From Fidelibacterota bacterium (GTDB lineage Bacteria; Pseudomonadota; Alphaproteobacteria; Rhodospirillales; Rhodospirillaceae), in NCBI GenBank assembly GCA_947475895.1, contig CANJMF010000003.1:186001-250000 (forward strand): 64,000 nucleotides of DNA, given 5' to 3'. The notes under the pieces were generated by a model, which was given only the letters and a program-made list of their open reading frames with translations, did no database searches and was not told where the DNA came from. Shown in pieces: positions 9,743 to 18,866 of the stretch (positions are counted from its first letter, which is position 1; each line of letters opens with the position of its first letter). The translations under genes were made by a program, and so were the position numbers.

Positions 9743-11017
9743 TCAGGCCGCTTGCGCTTCAGTGGTGAGCCCCGTCGCGCGGCGCGCGGCGGTAAAGCCC
9801 GACCGGATCGCGCCCTCGATGGTGGCTGGCAATCCTGTAGCGGTCCAGTCGCCCGCGAGCAAGAGATTCGGGTACTTTGTAGTGACAGAAGGCCGCATTT
9901 TCACGGCTTTTGGTGTCTGCGCGAAAGTGGCGCGTTTTTCTTTAACAACGCGTGCCGGCGGCTCGACGCGTGAGTCGATCTCCAGCGCCGCCGCGACCTC
10001 GGGCCAGCACGTGCGAGCGATATCCTCGGGTGCGTCGTTCACGATGCTATCGGCGGCGCTGATGGTCACCGATGCCATGTCGTCGCGCGCGAAGACCCAT
10101 TGCGCGAGTCCACCGACGACTCCCACGATTCGCGGTGCGTCGCCGGTGACGGAAGTCACGAGGCGATAGTGCACGTTGACGATGGCTTGCCCGGCGGGCG
10201 GCGCTTGCAAGCCGGGGACAAGTGTTTGGGCGATCCAGGCAGGGACCGCGAGGATCACGAGGTCGCCCGCGTTTATGGCGATGTGCGTTTCATCGACGTC
10301 GAGCGCCTGAACGCGCGTGGCGTCGAATTCCAGTGCACGCACACGCGCACCAAACCGGACGTTGACACCTGCGGCGTTCAACAAGCTCATGGCGGGATCA
10401 ACCAGTGTGTCGGCGAGATTGCGGCGCGCGATCAACGGGCGACACGCGGCGCTGCCTTTCAGGAACGTCTCGCGCAAGACGGGGCCCATCAGTTCCGCAG
10501 CACCCTCAGCGGCGGACTCGTTCAATGCCGCGACCGTGAGCGGTTCCCAGAAATTCCGGAACAGCGTGCCGTCGCCGCCAACACAGTCGGTGACCGTCTC
10601 GCCCGATTTGGCGTTCAACAAGCGCAAGGCCGAAAGATATTCCAAGGCATGCGTGCCGGGCACGCGGCGGGCTGAGTCGAACACCCACCACGGAATCGCG
10701 CCGTTACCGGGGCGCAACGTCCAGCGCGCGCCTGTCGTCACGTCGATAAAGGGAAAGGCAGCACTCGTGGGGCCGCTCAAGCGATCGGCCGCGCCGATCT
10801 CGGAAACATAAGCCATGGCGGCGGTGTTACCGCTGAGCAGCAGGTGATTGCCGTTGTCGATGACGCGATCCAGTTGCGGATCATGGTACGAGCGACAGCG
10901 TCCGCCGGCACGCGGTGCGGATTCGTACACGGTCAGACGGGGACCCAGATGGGCAAGGCGCACGGCCGCGGCCAGTCCCGCGACACCCGCTCCGATAATG
11001 TGAACGTGGGCGCTCAA
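9743..11017 (-). CDS. hpnE: Hydroxysqualene dehydroxylase HpnE
   Basis: HpnE is a FAD-dependent amine-oxidase-fold enzyme that reductively removes the hydroxyl of hydroxysqualene to give squalene. The N-terminus carries the dinucleotide-binding glycine motif VHIIGAGVAGLAAAVRL followed by an acidic strand end (YESAPRAGGRC), and the C-terminus has the second FAD contact LLLAGDWTATGLPATIEGAIRSG in pieces typical of the family. A TTG at 11017 is used as start, giving 424 residues: it overlaps the hpnD stop (TTGA), and the frame upstream of it lies inside hpnD and shows no conserved sequence. The tight overlaps imply translational coupling with hpnD and hpnF. Confidence 0.94.
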   Translation of the reverse strand: MSAHVHIIGAGVAGLAAAVRLAHLGPRLTVYESAPRAGGRCRSYHDPQLDRVIDNGNHLLLSGNTAAMAYVSEIGAADRLSGPTSAAFPFIDVTTGARWTLRPGNGAIPWWVFDSARRVPGTHALEYLSALRLLNAKSGETVTDCVGGDGTLFRNFWEPLTVAALNESAAEGAAELMGPVLRETFLKGSAACRPLIARRNLADTLVDPAMSLLNAAGVNVRFGARVRALEFDATRVQALDVDETHIAINAGDLVILAVPAWIAQTLVPGLQAPPAGQAIVNVHYRLVTSVTGDAPRIVGVVGGLAQWVFARDDMASVTISAADSIVNDAPEDIARTCWPEVAAALEIDSRVEPPARVVKEKRATFAQTPKAVKMRPSVTTKYPNLLLAGDWTATGLPATIEGAIRSGFTAARRATGLTTEAQAA

Positions 11018-11913
11018 AACAGACCGTATTGGATGGCGATCCACAGTTTGCCGACAGACGCGCGCGCTTTGGCGAGGCCCTTTTGTGCCGGCAACAGTTT
11101 CCAGTCGTTGGCGCGCAGACGGTCGAGGTGCTTGCGATAGACCATCATCATGATCACGGCCGGGCGCATGGCTTTCTTGGAGCAACTGGCCAACGCCATT
11201 TCCGTATCGGCGAAGGCGTGCTCGGCGAGAGCACCAACCCGCGCCGTCACGGCCTGCAAGCGCTCGGCGGCGACGATGTCGGTCGGTGTCGAAATTTTAA
11301 TTTTCTCGAGGGCGATGTATTCCGCAGGCAGGTAAAGGCGACCGATCCCGGCATCTTCTTCCACATCGCGCAAGATATTCGTCAGTTGCAGCGCGCGTCC
11401 CAAATACGTCGCCACTTGCTCTCCGGCTGGTGTCGGCTCGCCGAACACGCGCACGCACAAGCGGCCTACGGCAGACGCCACACGGTCGCAGTAGAGATCC
11501 AACTCTTCCAACGTGGGCGCGATGATGGGGCCGCGCGCATCCATTTCCATGCCTTCAATGACGGCGATGAAGTCTTTTTTGCGCAGACCATAGGTCGCGA
11601 TGGCAGGGATGAGCGCGCGCGTGATGGGATCGCTGGCCCGATCGGCGAACATGTCCTCTACTTGCTGACGCCAGCGGTCGAGCGTCAGGATTTTGCCTTC
11701 GCGGTTTAAATCGCCGTCGGCGATGTCATCGACTTCACGACAGAAGGCGTAGATCGCGAATAGTGCATCGCGTTTTGGCTCGGGCAAAAAGCGCATGGCC
11801 CAGTAAAACGACGATCCCGCCGCCTGAACTTTCGTGCGGATGAGCGCGCGGATCTCGTGAAGCTCGGGAGAAGCCGGCTCGCCCGCGTCCGGCCTGGTGT
11901 CGACCAGACCCAT
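11014..11913 (-). CDS. hpnD: Presqualene diphosphate synthase HpnD
   Basis: HpnD condenses two farnesyl diphosphates to presqualene diphosphate, the first committed step to squalene in bacteria that use the HpnCDE route. The 299-residue protein belongs to the squalene/phytoene synthase family; both Mg-diphosphate-binding aspartate clusters are visible, DDIAD at residues 62-66 (AFCREVDDIADGD) and DVEED at 183-187 (NILRDVEEDAGIGRLYLP). YGLRKKDF and the RVASAVGRLCVRVFG helix also match. It starts 7 bases after the dxs stop and its stop overlaps the hpnE start. HpnC at 15.2 kb is the partner that converts its product to hydroxysqualene. Confidence 0.96.
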   Translation of the reverse strand: MGLVDTRPDAGEPASPELHEIRALIRTKVQAAGSSFYWAMRFLPEPKRDALFAIYAFCREVDDIADGDLNREGKILTLDRWRQQVEDMFADRASDPITRALIPAIATYGLRKKDFIAVIEGMEMDARGPIIAPTLEELDLYCDRVASAVGRLCVRVFGEPTPAGEQVATYLGRALQLTNILRDVEEDAGIGRLYLPAEYIALEKIKISTPTDIVAAERLQAVTARVGALAEHAFADTEMALASCSKKAMRPAVIMMMVYRKHLDRLRANDWKLLPAQKGLAKARASVGKLWIAIQYGLF

Positions 11914-11920
11914 GGCGGGC

Positions 11921-13849
11921 CTAGCGCGAATGCCGCGTGCCCGCGACCTCGCGAACGGCGTTGGGACGCGTCACGGCATTGCCGAGTGCGTTCACCGCCA
12001 TATCCACGATGTGACGGGCCTGCAGGCCTGCATCGTCGTATTGCTCGTCGGGCTTGGCGTGCGCGACGAAGCGATCCGGCAACGTCATGGTGCGCACTTT
12101 CAATCCGGCGTCGAGGAGGCCGTTTTGGGCGAGGAACGTCAGCGCGTGCGCGCCGAAGCCGCCGATGGCACCTTCCTCGATGATCACCAGCACTTCGTGA
12201 TTTTGCGCGAGTTCGGCGAGCATCGCTTCGTCCATGGGTTTGGCGAAACGGGCATCGGCGACCGTGGTCGATAATCCGCGCGCCGCGAGTTCCTCGGCGG
12301 CTTGCATGCATTCGTGCAAACGCCCGCCCAGCGACAGCAGCGCAATAGCGCTGCCTTCACGCATGATGCGGCCTTTGCCGATGGGCAGCACTTGGCCGCG
12401 TGCGGGCAGAGCGACGCCAAAGCCTTCGCCGCGCGGAAATCTAAAGGCCGATGGACGATCGTTGATGCTTAGCGACGTGGCAATCATGTGCTTCAGTTCC
12501 GCTTCGTCAGCGGCGGCCATGATCACGATGCCCGGCAAACACATCAGATAATTGAGATCGTACGTTCCCGCATGAGTCGGGCCGTCGTTGCCCACGAGGC
12601 CGGCGCGGTCGATGGCGAAGCGCACGGGCAGGCTTTGTAGCGCGACGTCGTGCACCACCTGATCGTAGGCGCGTTGCAGAAACGAGGAGTAGATCGCGAC
12701 CACCGGCTTCAAACCTTCGGCGGCCAATCCGGCGGCGAACGTCACGGCATGCTGTTCGGCGATGCCGACGTCGTACGTACGCTCGGGAAACTTCTTGGCG
12801 AAAAGATCGATGCCCGTGCCCGAGGGCATGGCGGCAGTGATGCCGATAATGGTCGGGTCTTCGGCGGCTTCTTCGATCAGGCAGTTCGCAAAAACTTTAG
12901 TGAAGGTCGGCGCAGCGGCTGCGGCCTTGTTCATCTCAAGGGTCGCGAGATCGAATTTATCGACCGCGTGATAATTCTCGCCGTTGGGGGCCGTGAACGG
13001 ATGGCCTTTGCCTTTTTCCGTGATCACGTGCACGAGCACGGGACCTTTGCGCGCACCGTCGCGCACCATTTTCAGCACGCGTGTGAGCATGTCCACGTCG
13101 TGGCCGTCGATGGGGCCGATATAGGCGCAGCCCAATTGTTCGAACATCGTCGCCGCGTTGCGCGCGGTCGATGTTTCGTCGGGGAATTCCTGCGCCATCA
13201 AGTGCGCGACTTCTTCGATGCCCATGTGCGGGCGCGCCGCGAGCAGATCTTTCAGGTACGTCGTCAACGCGCCGACAGACGGCGCAATCGACATGCCGTT
13301 GTCGTTCAGGATGACGACCAGACGGGAGTCCAGTGAGCCGGCGTTATTCAACGCTTCGTAAGCCATGCCCGCGCTCATAGCGCCGTCACCGATCACGGCG
13401 ATGACGTTACGCTGCTCGCCCTTGTGATCGCGCGCCACAGCCATGCCCAGCGCTGCCGAGATGGAGATGGAGGTGGAGCTATGGGCGGTGCCGAAGGGAT
13501 CGAACTCGCTCTCAGTCCGTAGGGTAAAGCCGTACAGACCGCCCTTTTTGCGAATGGTGCGAATGCCGTCGCGGCGGCCGGTAAGAATTTTGTGGGGATA
13601 GGCCTGGTGGCTCACATCCCAGATCAGGCGGTCGTGCGGCGTTTCGAAAACATAGTGCAGTGCGATCGTCAGTTCGACGACGCCAAGACCTGCGCCGAAA
13701 TGCCCGCCGGTCAGCGAGGCGGCAGCGATCGTCTCGGCGCGTAATTCGTCGGCCAGCTGGGGCAGTTGTGCAGGTGCGAGCGCGCGCAACGCCTCAATCG
13801 CATCAATCGAATCGAGAAGCGGCGTCGCGTTTTTCATTTGTCCGTGCAT
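11921..13849 (-). CDS. dxs: 1-deoxy-D-xylulose-5-phosphate synthase
   Basis: Dxs condenses pyruvate and glyceraldehyde-3-phosphate using thiamine diphosphate, the entry step of the MEP isoprenoid pathway. The 642-residue protein has the ThDP-binding [18 protein letters not shown] motif near residue 155, followed by LNDN, the pyrimidine-domain signature [20 protein letters not shown], and a C-terminal transketolase domain. The ATG at 13849 has GGCGGGG just upstream; a second in-frame ATG at 13837 is an alternative start. The gene lies 7 bases before hpnD. A dxs inside the hopanoid run suggests that precursor supply is co-regulated with hopanoid output; other dxs copies elsewhere in the genome cannot be excluded. 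Confidence 0.97.
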   Translation of the reverse strand: MHGQMKNATPLLDSIDAIEALRALAPAQLPQLADELRAETIAAASLTGGHFGAGLGVVELTIALHYVFETPHDRLIWDVSHQAYPHKILTGRRDGIRTIRKKGGLYGFTLRTESEFDPFGTAHSSTSISISAALGMAVARDHKGEQRNVIAVIGDGAMSAGMAYEALNNAGSLDSRLVVILNDNGMSIAPSVGALTTYLKDLLAARPHMGIEEVAHLMAQEFPDETSTARNAATMFEQLGCAYIGPIDGHDVDMLTRVLKMVRDGARKGPVLVHVITEKGKGHPFTAPNGENYHAVDKFDLATLEMNKAAAAAPTFTKVFANCLIEEAAEDPTIIGITAAMPSGTGIDLFAKKFPERTYDVGIAEQHAVTFAAGLAAEGLKPVVAIYSSFLQRAYDQVVHDVALQSLPVRFAIDRAGLVGNDGPTHAGTYDLNYLMCLPGIVIMAAADEAELKHMIATSLSINDRPSAFRFPRGEGFGVALPARGQVLPIGKGRIMREGSAIALLSLGGRLHECMQAAEELAARGLSTTVADARFAKPMDEAMLAELAQNHEVLVIIEEGAIGGFGAHALTFLAQNGLLDAGLKVRTMTLPDRFVAHAKPDEQYDDAGLQARHIVDMAVNALGNAVTRPNAVREVAGTRHSR

Positions 13850-13891
13850 AGCCCCGCCGCATCCCCAAGTCGCAATCGCCCATCTCTAAGA

Positions 13892-13908
13892 CGGGGCCAC
13901 TGGCCCCG
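13892..13908. other. Short GC-rich hairpin between hpnB and dxs
   Basis: A perfect 7-base-pair inverted repeat, CGGGGCC and GGCCCCG separated by ACT, lies in the 154-base gap between the hpnB stop and the dxs start. No T-run follows on either strand, so it is not a standard intrinsic terminator. It could pause RNA polymerase or alter mRNA stability between the two parts of the hopanoid run. Confidence 0.35.
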
Positions 13909-14003
13909 ACCCCTGCCATGATGCGCTGCGTTATTTTTGAATTTCTGTCCTCGGCGCCCCACCACATGCGCCGCCGACAGACCCGTTCACAATGTTTTGT
14001 TTC

Positions 14004-15161
14004 CTATGGGGATTTTGGCAGATTCCGCGGCGCGGCGGAAGGCCCATAGTAACGGCCTTTCCACTGGGCGCCCCGGTGTCGCCAGTGCGACACACCCGAG
14101 GAAAAGGTCATGGCGGCGTAGAGGGCGGCGGCGACCGGTAAAAGTAAGCCCTGCCATGGACTTAGCCCAAAATTCCGAAGGGTTGGCGAATAGATTGCGG
14201 CCATCCCGCCCCAGGCGAGAAGTCCCGCCAAAGCCAGCCATCCGTGCCCGTGCCATGGATGTGTAAGGGCGACCAGGGGCGGCCACAGGAAAAAGACCCC
14301 TAAAGCAGTAAGGGTACCTGCCAAAACCACCACCGAATGGCGTAGCTGGGTAAAGGCCGTGCGCCGCACCATGGACCAAAGGGTTTCCAGATCGGGAGCC
14401 TCGCGCAGGCTATGGCTGGCGTCCGCAAGGCCGAGCCAAATTTTGCCGCCGGATTGCTTCACCGCGCGGGCCAGGGCGCAGTCGTCGATCACTTCACCGC
14501 GAATGGCGGCGAGACTTCCGGCGCGCTCCAGCGCGCGGCGGCGCAACAGCACGCACCCGCCGGCTGCCGCCGCCATGGTCGAGCCGTCGTCATTGGCGGC
14601 GCGAAACGGATAGAGCATCTGGAAGAAAAACACGAAGGCCGGAACCAGGAGCCGTTCCCAAAACGTCACGCAGCGCAATTTAACCATGAGCGACACCAAG
14701 TCGCGCTGATCGGCTTGCGCTTTTGCCATGAGGCGCGACAACGTCTCCGGCGCATGCACGATGTCGGCGTCCGTCAGCCAAATGAAATCCACGTCTTGCC
14801 CGACGCGCGCCAGACCCGCATTCAAGGCCGACAGCTTTCCGGTCCAACCTACTTGCAGTGGGGGTGCGCTGATCACCTCGCACGAAAATGTGCGCGCGAT
14901 GTCGCCGGTGCCGTCGGTGGAGGCGTCGTCGATGACGAAGACTTTGAACGAACCTTTGTAGTCTTGCGCGCATAAAGCGCCGACGCAGGCCGCGATGCTG
15001 GGCGCCTCATTGCGCGCGGGAATAAGAACCGCGACCGACGGCCAGATTGCTGGAGGCGTAAATAACGCCGGTAAACGTTGATCGGATCGCCAGAAGCCGT
15101 GATGGAAGAAAATCAGATAAATCCAAGCGGCGAGGCTGATGACAGTCAGCGCGGTCAGCAT
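14004..15161 (-). CDS. hpnB: Hopene-associated glycosyltransferase HpnB
   Basis: HpnB is a membrane-anchored GT2-type glycosyltransferase found in hopanoid clusters; its exact acceptor is not settled in general knowledge. An N-terminal hydrophobic helix is followed by the nucleotide-sugar domain with VAVLIPARNEAPSIAACVGA, the FVIDDASTDGTGDIA strand, the metal-binding WLTDADIVH, and EVIDDCALARAVK for the acceptor side. Several C-terminal membrane helices follow. The ATG at 15161 is chosen because it lies 2 bases past the hpnC stop and gives the usual start of the family (MLTALTVISLAAWIYL); an in-frame GTG at 15182 would overlap hpnC. It is read from the hpnC transcript. Confidence 0.92.
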   Translation of the reverse strand: MLTALTVISLAAWIYLIFFHHGFWRSDQRLPALFTPPAIWPSVAVLIPARNEAPSIAACVGALCAQDYKGSFKVFVIDDASTDGTGDIARTFSCEVISAPPLQVGWTGKLSALNAGLARVGQDVDFIWLTDADIVHAPETLSRLMAKAQADQRDLVSLMVKLRCVTFWERLLVPAFVFFFQMLYPFRAANDDGSTMAAAAGGCVLLRRRALERAGSLAAIRGEVIDDCALARAVKQSGGKIWLGLADASHSLREAPDLETLWSMVRRTAFTQLRHSVVVLAGTLTALGVFFLWPPLVALTHPWHGHGWLALAGLLAWGGMAAIYSPTLRNFGLSPWQGLLLPVAAALYAAMTFSSGVSHWRHRGAQWKGRYYGPSAAPRNLPKSP

Positions 15162-15163
15162 GG

Positions 15164-16003
15164 CTAAAGCCAATACTTCCACAAGCCGGCGAGGGCGGCA
15201 CGGGCTGCGCTGCCTTTGCCCAACACCACGCGCGTCGCCAAGGGATCATTCTTGCGCAAGCGTTGCGTCAAGGTCTCGGCGATGGAAACGATCACGGCGG
15301 TTTCTGCAGCGAGTCGTCGGTGCTTCATGGCGCGCGGCAGTTTGCGCGCGTCTTGCAGCAGAGTCTCTGTGCTGTCCAAACAACGGTCCACGACGCGGCG
15401 CAGACCTGCTGTCAGTGCGGCCTTGGACAAATCTTCCGTCACTGTGTTTTCAGCGCGCATCCACTCTTGCGGCAAATAAACACGATTGAGCGTGGCGTAA
15501 TCCGCGCCGCAATCTTGCAAGTGGTTGATCACTTGCAAGGCATTGCACAGCGCGTCGGAAAGCGGGCGCAGCGCCGGATCTTCGCCGTGCAGATCGCACA
15601 AAAAGCGCCCCACAGGCGACGCGGAGCGGTCGCAGTAGTCGATCAATTCCGCCCATGTTTCATAGCGCGGCTTCACCGCGTCTTGCTTGAACGCGGAAAT
15701 AAGATCGCTGCCGTGCCGGGTGGTGATGCCGGTGGCATCGAGTGTTTGTTTGAGCGCGCGGGCCTTGGCAAAAGCCGGAATGCCCACGCCCGCGCCGGAG
15801 ATGAGCGCGTTGTCAAACGCTTCCAGCCGCAGGATTTTGACTTCGGGCGCCAGCGCCGGGTTGTCGGCGATGTCATCGATGGCGCGCGCAAAATTATAGT
15901 AGGCCGCGACGTGGGGCCGCAGGTGCTGAGGGATCAGCCATGAACCCACGGGGAAGTTCTCGTCGGCGGCGCCCTTGCCGGATGGTGTTTCGATTTGGCT
16001 CAT
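15164..16003 (-). CDS. hpnC: Hydroxysqualene synthase HpnC
   Basis: HpnC converts presqualene diphosphate to hydroxysqualene, the second step of the HpnD-HpnC-HpnE route. The roughly 279-residue protein is a squalene/phytoene synthase relative with the first aspartate cluster as DDIADN (NFARAIDDIADNPALAP) and a changed second cluster DCGAD (INHLQDCGADYATLNRVYLP), consistent with its specialised role. An upstream in-frame ATG at 16039 is possible, but it lies inside the promoter-proximal region of the divergent gene and its AAGGA directly abuts the ATG, so 16003 (MSQIETPSG) is preferred. It heads the minus-strand run through hpnF. Confidence 0.94.
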   Translation of the reverse strand: MSQIETPSGKGAADENFPVGSWLIPQHLRPHVAAYYNFARAIDDIADNPALAPEVKILRLEAFDNALISGAGVGIPAFAKARALKQTLDATGITTRHGSDLISAFKQDAVKPRYETWAELIDYCDRSASPVGRFLCDLHGEDPALRPLSDALCNALQVINHLQDCGADYATLNRVYLPQEWMRAENTVTEDLSKAALTAGLRRVVDRCLDSTETLLQDARKLPRAMKHRRLAAETAVIVSIAETLTQRLRKNDPLATRVVLGKGSAARAALAGLWKYWL

Positions 16004-16093
16004 GGCGCTATGTTTAAACGCTTTTTTCGCTCCGGTCATTCCTTGACCACTCGGGGCATCCAGAGGAAACTGCGCCGACTTTTTGGAAAAGCT

Positions 16094-16936
16094 ATGAACG
16101 CCATCAATTCCTCACTGGCCGGCGCGAAACCGGCTTTCAAGATCGGGTCCGAAGCGCACAAGCAGGCGTTCTGCCGCATGCTGCTCGACACCTTCGATCC
16201 TTATAAGCCCGCCGTAATCGATTGGCCGAAGCTGGAGCCCGAAGCGCTGAGCCGCGTCGTTAATATGCCGTTTTGGACCATCGCGGTTGAAACCGAAGAC
16301 CGCGCGTCGGCGCATTTCGTCAATTTCGCGGCGATGCAAACCGACCCTCTGCTGAAGGAAGCTTTCGAGCTCATCGCGTTCGAGGAAAACCGCCACCGCC
16401 ATGTGCTGAATGCGCTGGTGAAGGCATACGACATTACGCTGAAGCCGTTGCCGAAGTACGTGCCATCAAAGCGCACCGAGTGGAACATGATGTCTACCGG
16501 TTACGGCGAATGTCTCGACTCATTTTTTGCTTTTGGTTTGTTTGAATTGGCCAACCGCTCCGGCTATTTCCCGCCCGAGCTGGTGGAAACGTTCGAACCC
16601 GTGGTCCGCGAAGAAAACCGCCACATTGTTTTCTTCATCAACTGGGTCGCATGGAAACAAGCCAACACTCCGTTTCTTTGGAAGCCGTGGTTCATGATCA
16701 AACGCCTTTCCCATCTCGCTTTGAACGGCCTTTCACGCCTCGGCGTTGTTGACGGCGATCAGGACGATTTCGCGACCACGGGAAAGGAAGCCGTCGGCAT
16801 CGATATTGAACTCGCCGGCTTCATGGATCTGTGTCTTTCTGAAAACAACCGCCGCATGGCAACCCTCGACGAGCGCCTGGTGCGGCCGAAAATAATGCCC
16901 AGTCTCGTCAAAACCCTCCGCGTTTTTATCCGTTAG
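16094..16936 (+). CDS. Ferritin-like di-iron protein of unknown substrate
   Basis: About 280 residues, mostly helical. Two ExxH motifs, E98-x-x-H101 (AFEENRHRH) and E174-x-x-H177 (VREENRHIVFF), together with E66 and E139 in helices between, give the glutamate/histidine set expected for a di-iron centre of the ferritin-like or AurF/desaturase-like superfamily. No signal peptide is evident. The ATG at 16094 has GGAAAA 6 bases upstream; an in-frame ATG at 15995 would overlap the start of divergent hpnC. The stop is 4 bases before the DegT-family gene, so the two form an operon. I do not recognise a named family. An oxidase, oxygenase or desaturase acting with its PLP-enzyme partner is inferred, perhaps on a lipid or hopanoid-linked substrate. 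Confidence 0.7.
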   Translation: MNAINSSLAGAKPAFKIGSEAHKQAFCRMLLDTFDPYKPAVIDWPKLEPEALSRVVNMPFWTIAVETEDRASAHFVNFAAMQTDPLLKEAFELIAFEENRHRHVLNALVKAYDITLKPLPKYVPSKRTEWNMMSTGYGECLDSFFAFGLFELANRSGYFPPELVETFEPVVREENRHIVFFINWVAWKQANTPFLWKPWFMIKRLSHLALNGLSRLGVVDGDQDDFATTGKEAVGIDIELAGFMDLCLSENNRRMATLDERLVRPKIMPSLVKTLRVFIR

Positions 16937-16940
16937 TCAT

Positions 16941-18074
16941 TTGACCTATCCCAAAGTTCCGCCGACCCGCATCGACTTTACGGCCGACGACCGCGCCTGG
17001 ATTACCGCGCGCATCGACGAGGTACTCGAAAGCGGCAATCTGACGCTGGGCGATTTCGGCCGCCAGTTCGAACAGCTATTCGCGGCCGGTCATGGCGTGA
17101 AGCATGCCATCGCCGTCAACAGCGGCACGGCATCGCTCGAGATCATGCTGCGCGCCATGAACGTCACCGGCAAAGACGTGCTCGTGCCGGCGAATACTTT
17201 CTTCGCCACCGCCGCCGCTGTGATTTCCGCCGGTGGAAATCCGGTGCTGATGGATACCGATGTTGCGACGCTCTCGACCAGCCTGGCCGAGATCGAGCGC
17301 CGCTTCACGCCCCAGACTGTCGGCATCATGATCGTGCACATCGCGGGGCTGATCACCGATCAAATGCCTGCCATTGCCGCCTTCGCCCAAAAGAAGGGTG
17401 TGTGGTTGATGGAAGACGCGGCGCACGCACAAGGCTCGACGCTGAACGGAAAGCACGCTGGCACATTTGGCTTGGCCGGATCGTTCAGCTTCTATCCCAC
17501 CAAAGTCATGACGAGCGCCGAGGGCGGTATGATCGTCACCGACGACGAGCGCATGAACACCGAGGCGCGGTTGTATCGCGACCAGGGCAAGGCCAGCTTC
17601 CTGCAAAACACGCACATTCGCATGGGCTATAACTGGCGCATGTCAGAACCGCACGCGGTGATCGGTTTGAGGCACCTCGAGAAAATCTCCGACATGATTT
17701 CGGCGCGGCGGCACATTGCGGCGCGCTACGACGCGGCGTTCGCCAATCAGAACTCACTCGCGCCTGTCGCGATCCCGAAGGGCTGCGTGTCGAATTACTA
17801 TAAATATGTGGTTATGCTGCCTGAGGGCGTCGATCGCGCCGCGCTCAAAAAGTGGCTGCGCGACGAGCGCAACGTTCATTGCAGCGGTGAAGTGTATGAA
17901 TTTCCGTTGCACAAGCATGACGTGCTCGCGCACCTCGATCCCGGCGACTTAAAGCAAGCTGAGATCGCGTGCGGCCGCCAAATGTGCCTGCCGATTTTCG
18001 CCAGCATGACAGAAGCGCAGGCCGATCAAGTGATCGCCGCGATTGCCGACGCCAAGAAAGCCGGACTGCTGTAA
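16941..18074 (+). CDS. DegT/DnrJ/EryC1/StrS-family PLP-dependent aminotransferase
   Basis: A 377-residue fold-type I PLP enzyme. The Schiff-base lysine is K188 in SFSFYPTKVMTSAEGGMIV, the cofactor-binding MEDAAHAQGS (D159, H162) precedes it, and NSGTASLEIML and VPANTFFATAAAV are also typical. Members of this family usually transaminate keto-sugars for antibiotics, LPS or glycan building, and a few are dehydratases. The lysine is kept, so an aminotransferase is likely. The start is a TTG at 16941, four bases after the preceding stop, suggesting coupling. No sugar dehydratase or nucleotidyltransferase lies next to it, which is odd for a dedicated amino-sugar pathway. The location beside hpnC invites a role in making an amino-modified hopanoid head group, but that is inference. 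Confidence 0.85.
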   Translation: MTYPKVPPTRIDFTADDRAWITARIDEVLESGNLTLGDFGRQFEQLFAAGHGVKHAIAVNSGTASLEIMLRAMNVTGKDVLVPANTFFATAAAVISAGGNPVLMDTDVATLSTSLAEIERRFTPQTVGIMIVHIAGLITDQMPAIAAFAQKKGVWLMEDAAHAQGSTLNGKHAGTFGLAGSFSFYPTKVMTSAEGGMIVTDDERMNTEARLYRDQGKASFLQNTHIRMGYNWRMSEPHAVIGLRHLEKISDMISARRHIAARYDAAFANQNSLAPVAIPKGCVSNYYKYVVMLPEGVDRAALKKWLRDERNVHCSGEVYEFPLHKHDVLAHLDPGDLKQAEIACGRQMCLPIFASMTEAQADQVIAAIADAKKAGLL

Positions 18075-18083
18075 GCTCGGGCC

Positions 18084-18866
18084 GTGAAGCGGCTCCTCCT
18101 TCTTTTAGCGCTTTTGATTTTTGCTCCGGCCCACGCGCGTGCGTGGGGCGATGACGGCCATCGCATCGTCTGCGCTATCGCGTGGGACGAACTGAGCCCG
18201 TCCATTCAGGCGCGTGTCGCGTCCATCCTCGATATTCCCGGTAAGGCCGCATTCGCGGAGAGTTGTTATTGGGCCGATGATGTTCGGATGTGGCGCGCCG
18301 AGACAGCGCCACATCATTTTATCAACCTGCCGCGGGGCGGCGACGAGATCATCGACCTCGCGCGCGATTGTCCGCAGCCGCGCAGCTGCGATGTTGTCGC
18401 CGTCGACGAACACGCCCGCACGCTGCGCCAATATTACTCCGCCGACGCGTTGCGCTTTCTCGGCCACTACGTCGGCGATCTGCATCAGTTGTTGCACACC
18501 GGTTATGCCGACGATCGTGGCGGCAATCTCATCGGGGGCACGTTCCTCGGTGAGGGGATGACCATGCGCGACTTGTGGGACACGTATCTTTTGGCCGCGA
18601 CCCGCAAACCCTGGCCGATTTTGGCCGACGATTTGCACGCGCGCATTACACAAGCGCAGCGCTGGGTTTGGCTCGGAGGCACGCCCAGTGATTGGGCCAA
18701 TGAAACGCACACGCTCGTGCGCACCAGCGTCGTGGGGTATCACGCTTACGATCCGGGCTTTGTGTTTGGGCAGGACTATTTCGACGCCAACATCGAGACT
18801 ATTTACGTCCAACTGCAACGCGCGGGCGTGCGGCTCGCCGAACTCATCACCAATGCGCTTCAATAA
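18084..18866 (+). CDS. Secreted S1/P1-type nuclease
   Basis: A 260-residue exported zinc nuclease that cleaves single-stranded DNA/RNA and 3'-nucleotides in the periplasm or outside the cell. A signal peptide covers residues 1-20 (MKRLLLLLALLIFAPAHARA); the mature protein begins with W, as S1/P1 enzymes need their N-terminal tryptophan as a zinc ligand (WGDDGHRIV). Other ligand motifs are ESCYWADDVR, APHHFINLP, LGHYVGDLHQLLHTG and DRGGNLIGG. The start is a GTG at 18084, 9 bases after the DegT-gene stop. The stop is directly next to that of convergent uup, with no bases between. A role in phosphate or nucleotide scavenging is inferred. Confidence 0.93.
   Translation: MKRLLLLLALLIFAPAHARAWGDDGHRIVCAIAWDELSPSIQARVASILDIPGKAAFAESCYWADDVRMWRAETAPHHFINLPRGGDEIIDLARDCPQPRSCDVVAVDEHARTLRQYYSADALRFLGHYVGDLHQLLHTGYADDRGGNLIGGTFLGEGMTMRDLWDTYLLAATRKPWPILADDLHARITQAQRWVWLGGTPSDWANETHTLVRTSVVGYHAYDPGFVFGQDYFDANIETIYVQLQRAGVRLAELITNALQ

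Noticed and set aside
8705-9973. Long plus-strand open frame (about 420 codons) opposite hpnF and hpnE
   Set aside because: Antisense to two well-supported hopanoid genes; its product is Arg/His/Gly-rich without a domain, a common artefact of high GC.
15995-16093. N-terminal extension of the ferritin-like gene
   Set aside because: The basic leader overlaps the divergent hpnC start and lacks a ribosome-binding site; the ATG at 16094 has one.
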